From an uncultured Oscillospiraceae bacterium (GTDB lineage Bacteria; Bacillota; Clostridia; Oscillospirales; Oscillospiraceae), in the NCBI GenBank assembly GCA_910585815.1, contig CAJUFJ010000036.1, positions 1 to 35,761 on the forward strand: a DNA stretch of 35,761 nucleotides, written 5' to 3'. A program made the position numbers and the translations under genes. Positions within the stretch are counted from its first letter, which is position 1; each line of letters begins with the position of its first letter. Positions 1 to 13,700 of this stretch are shown here, piece after piece. Under the pieces are notes generated by a model that ran no database searches, had not been told where the DNA came from, and saw only the letters and a program-made list of their open reading frames with translations.

Positions 1-22
1 CTCCACTTGAGACTTCTTTTTT

Positions 23-175
23 CTACCCAGAGGCTCTTTTGTGTTGTCCGCACAATATGGGGCGGTTCACAGGCTGTGGGTAACAACCCAAAATAGTCTG
101 ATGGCAGCGCAATAAATTTAGATTTACCGCTGCCTGCGCGGCCTTGGTTTCATGCTTGTCAATGGCTGCCGTAAT
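23..175 (-). pseudogene. Short unrecognised coding remnant
   Basis: Read on the minus strand from 175, a frame stays open for about 50 codons to a TAG at 23-25. It begins ITAAIDKHETKAAQAAV and contains a CGQHKR stretch near its end. It has a protein-like composition but no clear start codon or ribosome site, and it follows two other broken minus-strand fragments. It is probably the tail of another gene of the same decayed element. I do not recognise the family. Chance openness of the frame is a real alternative. Confidence 0.25.
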
Positions 176-314
176 GGGGTGGTCGGCTTACTGACAGGTA
201 GTACGCTGTGTTTGGGCCGGGGAACAGGCTGAGGAGGCGATGCGGGCCCGACTGAAAATACATTTTTATTGTAACACTGGCACAGAGGCTTGTATAGATG
301 AGGATTTCTCAACT

Positions 315-349
315 AAAAAAGCGGTGGCAGTCCGAAGACTGCCGCCGCA
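315..349 (-). terminator. Intrinsic terminator of the decayed minus-strand gene
   Basis: On the minus strand a 12-bp stem with one mismatch (GCGGCGGCAGTC / GACTGCCACCGC) and a TTCG loop is followed by six T. It lies right at the end of the last readable coding fragment upstream, so it marks the old 3' end of that gene. Confidence 0.7.
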
Positions 350-985
350 GATAAAATATTGTGTTCTGTTTTTCCCAGCTCAAAGCATGCCTGCCACATC
401 TTTACGGTCTGAGACCCTAGGAAATCCACCAGGCCGTCCAGCTCCTGATTTAGGTTCCTTGGGGCAGAAGCCCCTGAAATTCATAGATCAGCGGCTCCTG
501 CTTCTCAAAGGCATCCAGCATCCGGTAGTAGGCTGCTACAGAATTTTGAATTTCAAACAGGGAGCGCACATCCCAAGTATAGCCGGTCACACCTCCGTGG
601 TCGAAGATCTCCCGGGTGTTGTGGTAGGTGATTCAGTCGCTCTCAATCCTGGCGGAGTGGTGAATAAATGCCACTCCGTTTCCGGTTATCTCACAGGCAA
701 CGTCAGCATTAGCACATCTGCTTTCCGGGTGCAAGCCATTTGACAGATTCAGACCCGTTTTGTCACCAGTTCCCACACAATATCATCCTCCAACAGCTGA
801 CTAGTACGGTAGATATCCTGACAGAACTCCTTCAAGCTAAAATCCATATCGGGATTGCCTTTATCCAGCAGGATGCCGGTAATCTCGAAGGGGTGGGCGC
901 TCTGTTCCCGCTTCAGCCCCTTCGGACAACATATGGTACTTTTGTAGGAACAGAGCCTACCCCAAATGCATTCTTGTCCACACAC
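350..985 (-). pseudogene. Frameshifted, stop-interrupted gene remnant, family not recognised
   Basis: Coherent protein-like sequence can be read on the minus strand only by changing frame. One segment (985-749) contains HPFEITGILLDKGNPDMDFS and ends near ELVTKRV. A second (about 720-425) runs through a TGA and contains TGYTWDVRSLFEIQNSVAAY and IYEFQGLLPQGT. A third (about 425-320) contains NQELDGLVDFLGSQTVKMWQ and runs into the terminator at 315-349. At least two frame changes and one internal stop make it non-functional. The phrases look like real conserved coding sequence, but I cannot name the family. It follows the DnaN-like remnant on the same strand, so both probably derive from one mobile element. 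It could also be a degraded downstream part of that same gene. Confidence 0.6.
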
Positions 986-989
986 ATCT

Positions 990-1530
990 GGGCCAGCTCA
1001 GGGAGTCAGCCGGGATTAGGAGGCTGAAATCGCCAGTGTTATTGTCGTCCCCTTTGGCAGTGACCACGCAGGTTCCGTCACTCATGACAGCCCGCGACCG
1101 TCCTGGGCAAATCGAATCTAGACACATGTCAGCATACTCTCATTGTTCTTATCGGTCGAAATATGGTCCGCTTGGACATAGAGGGAATGCCGCTAGCCCG
1201 GACCTGCTTGGTCACAGTGGGGATCTCTGCTGTAGGGTAGCTGTTCTGTTCCCAGACAGATGTATTGCATTGAGGAACTACGATTCGAATTTTCATCTGA
1301 CTGGCTTCGGTTGCTCATTTGAGTTCCACAGTATTGCTAGGCAGCTTTTCCAGAATCCTGGCCAACAGTCTGGCATCAATGGCCAGGGTGTCATCCTCCT
1401 TGGCGGTGATAACCGCTCAGTAGCTATGTCGATAACGTGGGTGTGGAAGGGCTTGACCTCATTGATTACGACAGTGCCCACCGCAGGAACTTGAACCTTC
1501 CCGGCATCATTGGTCTAAACTGGCCCTTGC
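990..1530 (-). pseudogene. Decayed DnaN-like (DNA polymerase III beta clamp) gene
   Basis: Minus-strand frames read in series give AGKVQVPAVGTVVINEVKPF, then after a shift AITAKEDDTLAIDARLLARI followed by LEKLPSNTVELK and a stop. Further on come ATEASQMKIR, a VRASGIPSMSKRTIF stretch, and after another shift SDGTCVVTAKGDDNNTGDFS followed by LLIPA. This order (a clamp domain-1 loop with an EKLP-type strand, then SDGT...TAKGD...LLIPA) resembles beta-clamp-like proteins carried by conjugative elements of gut Clostridia. That resemblance is from memory and no alignment was run. Several frameshifts and stops rule out an intact product. The whole 1-1.65 kb stretch is less GC-rich than the rest of the window. 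The chromosomal dnaN would normally be intact and beside dnaA, so this is read as a mobile-element relic. Confidence 0.55.
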
Positions 1531-1747
1531 TGAACAGGTGGCCGAAAGCATCGTCTACAAAACTACCATAGTGGGGCCAGCCGGGGAACCCACACCTTGC
1601 CAAAATAACTGATCAGCACCTCTGCCTCCCTGCAAAATTGTTGTTTCAGCAGTGGACAATTTGCTGTCCTGGTGGTAAAATTAAAAATGCTATGTTGGGA
1701 GATTGTGCACTGGACACAGTTTCCTCATGAGTTTGGGAGGTTATAGC

Positions 1748-4700
1748 ATGAAACGCAGAGTACTAAGTTCCGTTCTCTCTCTGGCTCTGTGCCTGAACCT
1801 GTGCCCCGTTTGGGTATTGGCCGCCGGGGAGACAGACGGCGGGATGTGCCCCCATCATCCGGCGCATACGGATGACTGCGGGTATGCTGCGCCAGTATTG
1901 GAACAGGAATGTACCCATGACCACGACGATAGCTGCTACACAGCAGAAATGGCCTGTATTCACGAGCATACGGCCGAGTGCTATCCGGATCTGGCCGACG
2001 CTTCGGAAGCGGCCGAACCGGATTTGTGTGCGCATGTATGCACAGAGGACGGCGGCTGTGTCACGCAAACGCTGTCCTGCCTGCATGAGCATGACGAAAT
2101 CTGCGGCTATGTCCCGGGAAATCCCGGTGAGCCGTGCGGGTTTGTCTGTCAGATTTGCCCCATCGAGGCCCTGATTGACAAGCTGCCTCACAGCGTTTCA
2201 GAATATAACAGCGAGCAGGTCCAGGCCCAGCTCAGCGAGATTTTCGACCTGTATGACGAGCTGACAAGGGAGGAACAGCAGCAGGTGGACTTGTCGCCCT
2301 GCGTCTCCCTGCTGGACCAGATCGACGAATTAGATGCAGCGGTGCAGAGCGATGATTCCGATGTAGAAGATATATTGGACGCAGATAAGAGTCTTGATTC
2401 TGTGTATGTGGTATCGAGAACTTTTCTCATCGATACAAATAGCCATACCCTTACCGCCCTGAACTCGAACGCAATACAGGTCACTGCGTCGGGTGTACTG
2501 GACCTCAAAGGTGTGGTTGTCTCCAAAACGGATGTCGGTGTAGAGGTCCTGTCGGGAGGCTCTCTGCGCATCACAGGATCGGGTACGAACATCAAGGGTG
2601 AGACGTATGCCTTGGATATTGCCACCGGGGCGAAAATTCACCTCTCTACCGGCAGGTATGTTGGCAAATCAGCCGCAATTCGTGTGGCGGATGGCGATTT
2701 TGCCGCCCTGCTGGCACCAGGTTGTGCTTACTTTGACGAGAGCGGCAATCCGATCCGGCCGGAGGATATGGCCAAGGTCAAAATAGTCACAGTAAACAAG
2801 TGTACTGACCACGCGGGCAAAAGCTACAAACATACTCCCGGCACCACGGAGCACACCTGGACCTGTCCGCTCTGCGGGACGGAGGAGACCGAACCGTGTA
2901 CCTACACCTTCGCCCAGGACGGCACGGGAATCTGCGACTTCTGCCAGAATGAAGTTACCATTGTGGTAGATCGGGACAGCCTGAAGGTTCTGGCCTATGA
3001 CGAAACCGTCCAGCCCGAAAATGGCACCGTTACGGTAACGGCGAAAGGCGCCGCAAAGCCGCTGACCTTGGGCACCGATTACACCGTGAAATATAAAACA
3101 CAGGCCGCTGTGGGCGATACCGGCTTTACTGTTACGGTTACCGTTGAAGGTATCACCTACAACGGAACCTTTACAGAGAACTACGAATTTACCAAAGACG
3201 AGCTGGAAAAGCCTGTTTTGGAATGGGATATTACCTCCAATCCCGTCCCTGTAGAGCTGAACTATAACGGCAGTCCGGTGGAAAAGGACGATCTGCCGCC
3301 TGTAATCATCAACATACAGACGTCCGCCGGTGTGGACCTGCACGACCAACTCAGATATTCTCACAGGGCGCAGGGGAGCGGCGACGCCTACACAGACGGC
3401 CTGCCCACCAACGCCGGTACTTATGACGTTGTGGTCACGCTCCCGGAAGGCGCGGACTACCAGGCGGCCTCCAGCGAGCCCATCACACTGATAATCAACA
3501 AAATCGACCCCATTGTCACGCCTCCCGTAGCCGCAAAGCCGACTTACAACGGCACGAAGCAGAATCTGGTGACTGCGGGCACGCTGGACCCTGTGGCAAA
3601 GCGTGACGGCCTGGAGATCAAATTTGCGACCAATGAAAACGGCCCCTACGACACCGCCATCCCCACTGGCACCAATGCCGGAGCTTACCAGGTCTGGTAC
3701 ACGGTGGAGGTGCCCGCGGCGGTGGCCGGCAACTACAACGCGATTACCCCCACCGAGATCGTCGGCGTGGAAATCCAGCGCAAGTCGATTACCCCCAGGG
3801 TGGAGCTGTCCCAGACGAAATACCAGTATGACGGCGACTGGAAAGAGCCTGCGGTCACGGTCAAGGACGGCGACACCGTCCTGCCGACAAGCGAGTACAG
3901 CGTGACCTATGAAAACAATCAAAACGTAAGCACCCCGGATAAGCCGGCAAAAGTTATCGTTACCGATAAAGCAGGCGGAAACTATGATATTAAGAGGGTT
4001 GAGGTTCCCTTCGAAATCACCCTCCGGGAGCAGGCAGCCCTGTCTATCACCAAGCAGCCAGACACCTTTATCTACGGGGATAAATTTACCTTGGGCACCT
4101 CCGGAGGCTCGGGTAATGGTCTTTTTACTTGGAAAATTACAGATGGTAATGCCGTTGCGGAGGTAGATTCAAAGAGCGGGCAGGTTAAAATCATTGGTCA
4201 CGGTGAGGCCACTGTGCAAGTGACCAAATCCGGCACGGACCCTGTCAGCGGTTTGACCAACTATCAGGACGCAGTCGCCTCCCTGACCTTCACCGCAGAG
4301 AAGAAGTCCGTCACCGCTATCGTGACGGCGGAGGATAAGGACTATGACGGCGATAACGAGGCCACCATCCACGCCGTGGTGGAGCAGGGCGTTCTGCCCG
4401 GGGATGTCATTGATATTCAAGGTCTGACCGGCACCTTTATAGATGAAAACGCCGGTGTGGATAAAACAGTGACCGTGGATACAACGGGCGCGACGATCAC
4501 CGGAAAAAATTCTGAACACTACGACGTTTCCTACTCCAGCACCACCGTCAAGGCGACCATCCGCAAGGCGGTCGCCAAGATCACAACCCCGCCTGTTGCC
4601 GCAACTCTGACTTACGGCGGCACTGAGCAGGAGCTGATTGCCACCGGGGCGGTGGTTGATCCCGCCGGTGTGCCAGTGGAATACGCCCTGAGCGAGGACG

Positions 4701-7700
4701 GCCCCTACTCCACCGACTTCCCGAAGGGCACCAACGCAGGCACTTACACCGTCTGGTACCGCATTCAGGAGACAGCCAATTACACCGGCGAGGCTCCCCA
4801 GAGCGTGCCGGCGACGATTGCCAAAAAGCAGGTGAATCCCACAATTGAGCTGAGCGGTGACGGCCTGACAGTGGAGACCGACGGCACTTACTCCTATGTC
4901 TACGACGGCAACGCCAAGGAGCCGGTTGTCACGCTGAAGGAAGCTGACGGCACAACGGTGATCCCGGCCGATGAGTATACGGTAGGGTACAGCGGTAATA
5001 TCAATGTGGGCGAGGCCACCGTGATCGCCACCGCCAAGTCCGACGGCAACTACTCCTTTGAAAACGCCCCTGTTACAATAAAGTTTCAGATTCAAAAGGA
5101 GAAGGCCAAAGTCACCACCGCCCCGGAAGCGGCGGGTGACCCGCTCACCTTCAATACCAGAGCCCAAAAGCTGGTGACCCCGGGCTCGGGGACCGGCGGC
5201 ACGATGGTTTACTCTGTGGATGGTGAGAACGGAACCTATTCGTCAACCATCCCCACCAAGACCGACGCCGGAGATTACACGGTACATTATAAGGTACAGG
5301 GCGACAGCAACCACAGCGACTCCGATGTGGGCTCGGTGGTTGTCACCATCTCCCCCAAGACGGTGAAGGACCCGCTCATCACGCTGTTTGACGAGAACGG
5401 GGACCCCCTTGTCAGCTATACCTATGACGGCAACGCCAAAGAGCCCACGGTTACAGTCATTGACGGCGATAAACTGATCGCCGCGGGCGAATACGAGGTC
5501 CGCTACGAAAACAACACAGATGCCGGTAATACCGCAACGGTCAACATCATCGACAAGCCGAACGGCAATTACACCGTGTCAGGCTCCAAGACGTTTGTCA
5601 TCCAAAAGGCGAATATCGTGTTCAATCCGGCTCCGACCGCGGCTGACATCACCTACGATGGCAAGGCCCATGAGCTGCTGCGCCCCGGCACGGCCAGCGG
5701 CGGCACAGTCCAGTACGCGCTGAACAGCGCCACGGCAACCTACCGCGACGCAATTCCCACCGGCACCGAAGCGGGGGATTACACCGTCTATTACAAGGTC
5801 GTGGGAGATAAAAACCATAATGACCTCAACGACCTTGTGAACCAGAAGGTGGAGGTGACCATCAAGCGCAAGCCGCTGACCGACATCACTATTGAGCTGA
5901 CCCCTGACAGCTTTGAGTACGACAGCAAAGTGAAGATGCCGACGGTCACGGTCAAGTTCACGGAGGGGAAAATTGAGACAGTCGTGCCCATAACGGAGTA
6001 CGATTGGACATGTGACAACGCCGCCCCGACAGACCAGGGCACCTACACCATTACCATCACCGACGTGTCGGGCGGCAACTACGATCTGACCAAAGTTACC
6101 GCCAACACCGCCACCTTTACCATCGGTAAGACGGCTCAGGCAGAGCTGGTGATTGAGGACAAACCCGATTCCACCATCTATGGTGGGACGTTCACCTTGA
6201 CCACCAGCGGCGGCTCCAGCAGCAGTGCGGTGACTTGGGAAGCGACAGGGCCTGCCATCGTGGACGAGAACACCGGCGCGGTGGAGATCACAGGCGTTGG
6301 CGAGGTGACTATCACAGCCACCAACCCCGGAGACACGAACTACCTGCCCGTCTCCGACCAGTGGACCTTCACCGCCGCGCCCAAGCCTGTTACGGCTTCT
6401 ATCGTGGTTGGGAATAGGGACTATGACGGCACCACAAATGCCACCGTGACCTCTGCCAGCATCACCACAATCAACGGCGACACGGTGACCATCGACCCGG
6501 CCAGCATCACCGCCGCCTTTGACACCCCTGGCGTTGGTACAGGGAAGACCGTCACACTGGATACTTCCAAGGTCAAGGTGACCGGCGACACAGCCAAATA
6601 CGCCATCAGCTACCCCGACACAGTGACGGCGGATATCACACAGGCGACCACGACGATTACCACCGCTCCTGCGAAAATCGACCCGCTGACCTACGACGGC
6701 CAGCCGCAGGCGCTGGTCACGGCGGGCGTGACCAATGTGGGATTCCTGGTCTATTCTCTGGATGGGACCAATTTCTCGTCCGACATCCCCACCGGGACCG
6801 ACGTCGGCACCTACACCGTCTATTATAAGGTAGACGGGACCGCCGACTACACCGGCGTGGCCGTGAACACCCCCCCGATTTCCGTAACCATCGCCCCCAA
6901 GGCCATTACAGCCAAGATCGAGCCTTCGGAGTTCTCCTTCCTGTACGACGGCACCAAGAAGGAGCCGGAGCTCACGGTGCTGGACGGGAAAACCGTCATC
7001 GACCCGGACCAGTACACGGTCACGTGGAAAAATAACAATCCGATGGTCACCGATGGCCTGCTGACCATTGCCGGAAGCTATACGGCCACCATCGAAAACG
7101 TGCCCAACGGGAACTATTCCTTCACTGCCACTGCCAAGGCGGAGATCGTCCCGGCGGAGCAGGCTGCGATAGAAATTACCGGTCAGCCCGCCCATGTCTA
7201 CTACGGTGACAGGATTACCACCCTGGGGACCTCCGGCGGCACCGGAAATGGAACGGTAAAATGGAGCGTCACAGAGGGCGGAGCCAGCGCCGAGATTGAC
7301 GAAGACTCGGGCGTTCTCACCATCAAGGGCACCGGGTCCGTCACGGTCAAGGCGGAGCGGACGGTCCCCAACTATGGGACTGTCAGCGCTGTCTGGACCT
7401 TTACCGTGGAGCCCAAGCCGGTTTTGGCGGAGGTGACCATTACAGCGAAGGTCTACGACAAGAGTACGGATGTGGACGCCGCCGCTATCACCGCAGCTGT
7501 AAAGTCCGGTGATTTGGTGGACCCCGGCGACACCTTCACTCTAAGCGGTCTGACGGGTGCTTATGACAACGCCAATGCTGGAACCGGCAAGACGGTCACG
7601 CTGGACGATACCAATGCGACCAAAGTGGACGGTAACGGCAAGTATGTCGTCGCCTACCCCACCACCGCCAAGGGCGATATCACGCCCAGACAGGTAGATG

Positions 7701-10700
7701 TGACGGTCACGCTGTCTGGCAACGACCTGAAGCAGGAGGCCAACGGCGACTACTATTACGACTACGACGGCACCGAGAAAAAACCCAACGTCACAGTTAC
7801 GGCGAACGATGATAATGCGGTGCTGGCAGACAGCGATTACAGTGTGAACATCACCGACAACAAAAATGTCGGCGACGCGACTGTAACCGTCACCGCAAAG
7901 GCGGGCGGCAACTATACCTTTGCTGACGTGGAGGTAAAGTTTGCCATCAAGGAAGCCGGCGCGAAGCTGACCAAGGCCCCGGCGGCCAAGAACTTGGCCT
8001 ATACCGGGCAGCCCCAGGACCTGGTGGACGTAGGCACCGCCACCGGCGGTACCGTGGTGTATTCCAAAACTGGTGCGGACGGCTCCTATTCGGAGACCAT
8101 TCCCCAGGAGACGAACGCGGCCACCTACACCGTGTATTACATGGTAAAGGGCGATGCCAACCACGCCGATACCCAGCCCGGTCAGGTGCCCGTAACCATC
8201 AAGCCGAAGGAAATCACCCCCGCCATCACGCTGGAGAAAAACTCCTACGAGTATGACGGCACGGCGAAAACCCCCGGTGTTACCGTCAAAGATGGCACAG
8301 ATACGATTGACGGTTCGGAGTACAGCGTATCCTACCGCGACAACACCAACGTCGGTAAGGCGACGGTCGTCATCAGCAACAAGAACGGCGGCAACTACAT
8401 CGTAAACGGTACGGCCACCTTTGAGATTACCAAAAAAGCGCCCACATTTACGGCTCCGACGGAAATCACCGGCTTGCAGTACAACGGCGAGGCTCAGGAG
8501 CTGGTCACGGCTGGCGTTTGCCATGAAGGCACTGTGGAATACTCGGTGAACGGTGGGAATTACTCCTCCGCCATCCCCGTAGGAACAGCTGTCGGCACCT
8601 ACACCATCGACTACAAGGTGCTGGGCGACGCCAACCACAGCGACACCGCCCCGGTGCGCCTGACGGTAAGCATTGGCAAAAACGTGGTAAAAACTCCCGG
8701 CATCTCTCTGTCCCAGGATCAGTTCACGTTCAATAACAGTCAGCAGAAGCCTGTTATCACCGTTTCTGATGACAGCGGGCGGCTGATTCCGGAGCGTGAG
8801 TACAAGGTAGAGATTGAAGGCACAAACGGCAATGTTGGTATGGTGGATGTGGACAAATACACCGTCACCATCACCACGCCGGACACCTCCAATTATGTCA
8901 TTGCGGACGATGGTACGGTTGACAACACCCGAACCTTCGAGATCGTCCCGGCGGACCAGGAGAGCATTGTCATCAACGGCACCCAGGCCCAAGTCCGCTA
9001 TGGCGATGACATCCAACTGAGCGTCACGGGCGGCACCGGCGCGGGGACCATTAAGTGGGAGGTCACGGCCCAAAACGGCAGTGCAGTCACCAGCACCATC
9101 AGCCCGACTGGACTGCTCACCGTGAAGGACGTGGGCGGGCCCTACACAGTCACAGTGACCCGTACCAGGCCCAACTACGGCACCGTCTCCGCCACGTGGG
9201 AGTTCAGCGTGAGCAAGAAGCCTGTGACGGCTGTGCTGACCGGCGTTGACCGGCTCTATGCCGCCGGTGACAGAACGGCCACAGTGACCGCCGTCGTACC
9301 GGACAGCGAGCTGGTGGCCGGCGACTCCATCACAATTGCCAACCTGACCGGCATGTTTGACACTGACAGCGTGGGCACGGCCAAGAAGGTGACGGTGAAC
9401 CGCTCAAATCCGAACATTTCTGGTAATAATTCGGATAAATACACCGTAACCATTCCTGAGACCACCACTGCGTCCATTCTGGCGGGGGCGGCTGAGGTGA
9501 CCACTGACCCGACTCCCAACACACTGACCTACGACGCCAGCAAGGTCCAGGAGCTGGTCACGGCGGGCACTGTGACCGGCGGCACAATGGTCTACTCCAT
9601 AGACGGCACCAATTTTTACGCCGCCATCCCCGAGGCCAAGGACGCCGGAACCTACACGGTCTACTTCAAGGCCCAGGGCGACGGCAACCACACGGACAGC
9701 GCAGTTGGCACTGTAGAAGTGACCATCGACAAGCAGACTGTGACGCCCAAAATTGAGCTGACGCCCCCCAGCGCACAGTATGACAGCAATGTAAAGCGGC
9801 CCGAGGTCATTGTCAGAGACGGCGCAAACAACGTTATTCCAGACAGTGAGTATACCGTTGTCTATGATACCGCTACAAACTGGAAAGATGTTGGTGATCA
9901 CAAGGTCACGGTCAAAAATATTGATGGCGGCAACTATAAGATTACCGATACAGACGCCACCTTTAGCATCACCATAACGGATCAGAACCCGCTGGAGATC
10001 GTCAACAAGCCCGGCCTTGTCCACTACGGCGACACCTTCACACTGAGCGCGGTGGGCGGCTCCGGCAGCAGCGCGGTCACATGGAGCAGCAGCGATGACA
10101 CGATTGCTGACATCGACGCCAACGGTTTTGTGACCATCAAGGGAGTAGGTCCCGCCACGATCACCGCGACCAAGCCGGGCGGCGGCAACTATGACGAGGC
10201 GGAAGCAACCTATCCGCTCAACGCGTGGGAAAAGCCGATCACGGCCATTGTCACCGCAAAGGACCGGGTGTATAAGGCTGGCGACGTTTCCGCCGAACTG
10301 ATCATCTCCTGGAAGCCGGGCGACCTGGTTGGCAGCGATGCCATCGACACATCCAACATAACCGGTCAGTTTAAGGACGACAGTGCCGGCACCGGCAAGA
10401 CGGTGGACATCACCGGCGCTCCGGTCGATGACGCCACCTCCCGGAAGTACGACATCACCATCCCGCCCACCACCACCGCGTCCATCCTCAAGGCAGAAGC
10501 TGAGGCACCGTCCATAACAGCGAATTCCTTGACATACGATGGCACGGCCCAAGCCCTTGTGACCGGCGGAGATGCGAATACCCTCTACTCCGACACCCGG
10601 GACGGCGTCTATTCCACGACAGTGCCCACCGGGACCAACGCGGGAGCTTACACGGTCTGGTACAAGGCAAAGGGCGATGCCAACCACAACGATTCCGAGC

Positions 10701-13700
10701 CCCAGGCCACCAAGGTGACCATCAGCCAGAAAACGCTGACGGCGGACGCCACGAATACCACCCTGTCCGGCAACGACTTGCAGACGGACACCACCGACGG
10801 AACCTATTACTATGAGTATGACGGAAGCGATAAAACCCCCTCCGTTATCATCAAAGACGGTTCTGCGGTCATTCCGGCCAGCGAGTACACGGTCGCCTAC
10901 AGCAACAACAGGAATGTCGGTGACGCCACCGTCACCATCACGAACAGCGACGGCGGAAACTACATTGTTGATGGCAGTGTGACATTTGAGATTCGCAAGG
11001 GCGGCGCGGAGCTGGTGAACGCCCCCCAGCCGGTCAGGGGCCTGACCTACACCGGACAGCCCCAGCAGCTGGTGAACGCGGGTACTGCCACGGGCGGCCA
11101 CATCGAGTACGCGGTAGGCGATACGGTGAGTGACGGCGACTATAAGTCGACCATCCCCACAGAGACAAATGCGGGCAGCTATGTGGTACATTACAAGGTA
11201 GTGGGCGACGGCAACCACACCGTTGACAGCGCGCAGGCCGGTTCGGTCACCGTGACCATCAGTCCGAAGGAAGTGATCAGTCCGAAGGTCACGGTGTCCG
11301 GTGGCCCCTATACCTATGACGGAAGCGCAAAGGAACCAGGTACCGCTAATGTCAAGGTAGAGGACGGCACCACGCTTATCCCCGACACCGAGTACACCCT
11401 GTCCTACCGCGACAACGTCAACGCCGGTACGGCGACGGTCATCGTCACCAACGCCAACGGCGGCAACTACATCGTAAATGGTACAGGGACCTTTGAAATC
11501 ACGAAGGGCGCCGCGTCGGTGGCAACGGCTCCGAAGGGACTGGAAAACCTGCCCTACAACGGCACCGAGCAGGCGCTGATTGAGGCGGGCACCGCTTCCA
11601 ACGGAACTATGGTCTACTCCTTGACCGAGGACGGCCCGTATACTGCGGCCATCCCCACCGGGAAGGCGGTTGACACCTACACCGTCTGGTACAAGGCCCA
11701 GGGCGACAGCAACCACAGCGACAGCGAAGCACAGTCGATAACTGCTTCCATCGTCAAGAACACCGTGACCACCCCCACCATCGATGTAACGCCGCCCTCG
11801 GTGACGTACAACGGAGAGAAGCAGGAGCCTGCGGTTACTATCAAAGACGACGCTGGCATTGTGATCGACGGCAGTGAGTACACGGTGACCTATGTGGACG
11901 AAAACGGTAACAGCGATTTGACTCAGGTGGGCAAGTACACTCTGACCATTACCGAAGTTGCCGATGGAAATTACACATTTGACGGCACAGCTGGCAAGAA
12001 CACCGCCGAATTTGAAATCCTTGCGGCGGGCCAGACGCCTCTGACCATCACCGGCACACGGGAGCGTGTCTACTACGGCGACACCATCCAACTGAGGACC
12101 ACGGGCAGCGACGGGACAGTGACCTGGAGTGTTGGCAGCTCCACGATTGCGAGTATTGACAGCAATGGACTGCTCACCATCACCGGCGTGGGTTCTGTCA
12201 CGGTCACAGCCACCAGCACCAAACCCGGCTACGCCGACCAGACCGCTACTTGGCCGCTCTACGCGGACAAAAAGCAGGTTACAGCCGTTGTGACGGCGGC
12301 AGACAGGGCCTACAACGGCGGCACGGATGCCGACTTGACCGTCACCATCAGCAGCGGCCTGGTTTCCGGCGACGACATTACCAGCGCACAAGCGGAGGGA
12401 CATTTCACGGATAAGAATGTCGGGGAGAACAAGACCGTCGTCATTGACAGCCTGACTTTCCCGGACGATATCAACGCAAAGTACGATATCGTTCCCCCTG
12501 TTACCACCACTGCGACGATCTTTAAGGCGGATGTGGATGAAACAAAGGTGACCGCGCCCACAGCGGCGGCTGATTTGGAGTACACCGGCCTTGCCCAAGC
12601 GTTGGTCACAGCGGGGTCCTCTACAGAGGGCACCATGGAGTACTCGCTGGACAACATCACCTATTCCGCCAGCCTTCCCACCGGCACCAACGCAGGCGAC
12701 TACGAGGTCTGGTACCGCGTGAAGGGTGACAGCAACCACAATGACACGGCGGGCACAAAACTGGGAACAGTGACCATCGCCCCGCAGACTGTGACCGCAC
12801 CTATCATTGAGTTCATGCCCAACAACATCGAGTATGACGGCAAGATGCACAAACCCGCCGTCACGGTCAAGGACAACGAGGGCCGTGTGATTCCGCAGAC
12901 AGAGTATACATTTACTTATGACACGGCCACGGACTGGATCTCCGTGGGAGCTCACAAGGTGACCATCACCGACAAGAATGGCGGAAACTACACCTTTGAC
13001 GATGCGGAGGCTACATTTACCATCCTCCCGGCGGGCCAGGGCGCTCTGTCCATCGTAAATCAGCCCGGCAGGGTCCAGTACGGCGACAGCTTCACGCTGG
13101 CCGTTTCGGGCGGCACTGTGGCGGGAGCCGTGACATGGACCAGCAGTAATCCGGCTATTGCTTCCATTGACCACCAGAGCGGTCTGGTAACAGTCCATAA
13201 GTCCGGCGGACCGGTCACGATCACAGCCGAAAGGGCGGTCACAGGTTACGAAACGGTTACGGCCACTTGGACATTCAGCGCGGGAAAGAAGCCTGTCATG
13301 GCGATTGTGACCGCGAAAGACAAGGTGTACGACACCACCGACGAAGCCGATTTGGTCATCACATGGAGGGACGGCGACCTTATAGGAAACGACACCATTC
13401 CCCTTAACCTGACCGGAAAATTTGACAACGCAAACGTGGGCACAAATAAAAAGGTCAACATCACCGGCGCAAAACCCACCAGCGACAAGTACACGGTCGA
13501 TTACAACCAGACCACCACGGCCTCCATCACTCCGGCGGCGGCAAGTGTGACCGCTCCAACGCCCCTGACCTTGGAGTACACCGGACAGGCGCAGGCGCTG
13601 GTCAGCGCTGGCGTCCCGACAAACGGAACCATCACCTATTCTCTGGATGGCATCGTCTATGGCCCGAACATCCCCAAGGGCACAGCCGCAGATTCGTATA

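Noticed and set aside
240..1494. Plus-strand open frames in the first 1.5 kb
   Set aside because: They lack ribosome sites and give low-complexity, unpatterned proteins. The meaningful phrases are on the minus strand in broken frames.
1703..1747. Upstream ATG as start of the giant protein
   Set aside because: It has no ribosome site and would bury the signal peptide behind 15 residues. The ATG at 1748 has GGGAGG at proper spacing and begins a standard signal sequence.
9404..13198. Very long open frame (over 1,200 codons) on the strand opposite the giant gene
   Set aside because: It mirrors the repeated Thr/Gly/Val-rich coding strand, has no ribosome site, and the product is repetitive without family features. 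It is an antisense shadow caused by codon bias.
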